NCBI GenBank assembly: GCA_037039685.1
Contig: JAWNGF010000002.1
Location: forward strand, 4,712,001 to 4,776,000
Length of the DNA: 64,000 nt
DNA from: Ceratobasidium sp. AG-K
Taxonomy: Eukaryota > Basidiomycota > Agaricomycetes > Cantharellales > Ceratobasidiaceae
Direction: 5' to 3'
Shown here one piece after another: positions 63,407-64,000 of the stretch; position 1 is the first letter of the stretch, and every line of letters begins with the position of its first letter. The notes below the pieces were generated by a model. That model did no database searches, was not told the origin of the DNA, and worked only from the letters and a program-made list of their open reading frames with translations. A program made the position numbers and the translations under genes.

Positions 63407-64000
63407 TTAAACACAGCTACCAGCACCCAGCGCGATACCACCAGCGTACGTTCCGAAATGTTCGCTCCAGGAGACCCCTCGTTGCGAAACCTCACCGAGA
63501 GAACAGTTTTTATCACCATTGTCGCGGCCTAGATTTCGTAAGAGCTCTCGCCCAACAAAATGTTTCATAGCAGGCTTACCTGAGCAGGCATGCCAAAGGC
63601 CAGCTTCGTTGTGATGCTGTTCTCCATGAGTATGCCTATAACCCAAGAGAACTGTTGATGCATTGAGTACAGTGTCTTTACAGTTGGTTGGATCCACAGT
63701 TAGAGACTCACTCGGTAGCACCTGAACGACTAGGTCGCGTTGATTTGTGATGCGAATCACATCTTTAAGCTAAACGCCAAAGAGCAGATGTTGTTAGTAT
63801 CTTTTCACAAACTGGAAGTTGCAATGCGTACAATGTCATCGAAGAATGCCGCCAACACACGGTTCCCTATCTACGCAGGCAACTCGGTGGATAAGCGAAC
63901 CATTCCAGAAAGATCGGGCGCTACTTACTCTAGGTTGGCCAAAAGTCCTCATCGCCACACTTATATCCAACGGAAGATTTAGTCTCAAGTATAAGGCGTC
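63407..64000 (-). CDS. Class 3 lipase, copy 5, cut by right edge
   Basis: Only the C-terminal exons lie inside the window; the 5' part including the catalytic Ser is outside. Visible in order: DALYLRLNLPLDISVAMRTF and GQPR, an exon with GNRVLAAFFDD, VIRITNQRDLVVQVLPSE (Asp kept, the following Pro pair replaced), VLLGYRHTHGEQHHNEAGLW, NCSLGEVSQRGVSWSEHFGT (His kept but DHLGP changed to EHFGT), ending AGGIALGAGSCV. Its terminal GAGSCV is shared with decayed copy 3 (GAGSCI), suggesting those two are close relatives. Changes around the Asp and His may reduce activity; intactness cannot be judged from this fragment. Confidence 0.75.

Overview
This 64 kb window is nuclear DNA from a filamentous basidiomycete, most likely an Agaricomycete close to Rhizoctonia (Ceratobasidiaceae). 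The evidence is compact genes cut by many introns of about 50 nt (GTRNGT donors, CTRAY branch points, YAG acceptors), ascomycete-unlike versions of housekeeping genes, and a local expansion of secreted class 3 lipases. All gene models were spliced by eye. Junctions were placed where domain homology, phase and splice consensus agreed, and uncertain ends are flagged.

Layout, left to right. 0-19.5 kb: the 5' part of a signal-anchored membrane protein (minus strand, cut by the left edge), a C2H2-type zinc-finger regulator, a DED1-type RNA helicase, the GID/CTLH ubiquitin-ligase subunit FYV10, a GATA factor, an unknown basic/acidic protein, a UBL-WLM metalloprotease, the ribosome-biogenesis factor RPF1 and a p24 cargo receptor. 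19.7-30 kb: an F-box/LRR-like protein, a long NTO1/BRPF histone-acetyltransferase scaffold, a RING/coiled-coil protein and an unknown protein. 29.9-48 kb: a dense housekeeping block with tubulin cofactor B, an ER J-protein, COX9, the PP2A B subunit CDC55, mitochondrial L21, ATP1, a rhodanese-USP deubiquitinase, an FBXO9/HRT3-like F-box protein and SNF1/AMPK. Many of these form head-to-head pairs with 43-260 bp between start codons. 48-51 kb is gene-poor with one small gene. 51.4-55.3 kb is an ENA-type P-type ATPase. 56.1 kb to the right edge is a same-strand array of five class 3 lipase copies: three intact, one decayed, one cut by the edge.

Several genes share themes. FYV10, the USP, two F-box proteins, the RING protein and the WLM protease act in ubiquitin/SUMO pathways. 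SNF1, FYV10 (GID) and CDC55 all sit in carbon and nutrient signalling in yeast. COX9, mL21 and ATP1 lie within 6 kb and serve oxidative phosphorylation. These are observations of content and not evidence of an operon-like unit.

The most unusual points are the lipase array with a catalytically dead member, two GC-AG introns, a 23-nt micro-exon in COX9, a start codon isolated on its own exon, an animal-like BRPF domain set in the NTO1 gene, and three single-base frame breaks in otherwise conserved genes (DED1, USP, SNF1) that look more like consensus errors than biology. I found no convincing wholly new molecular system.
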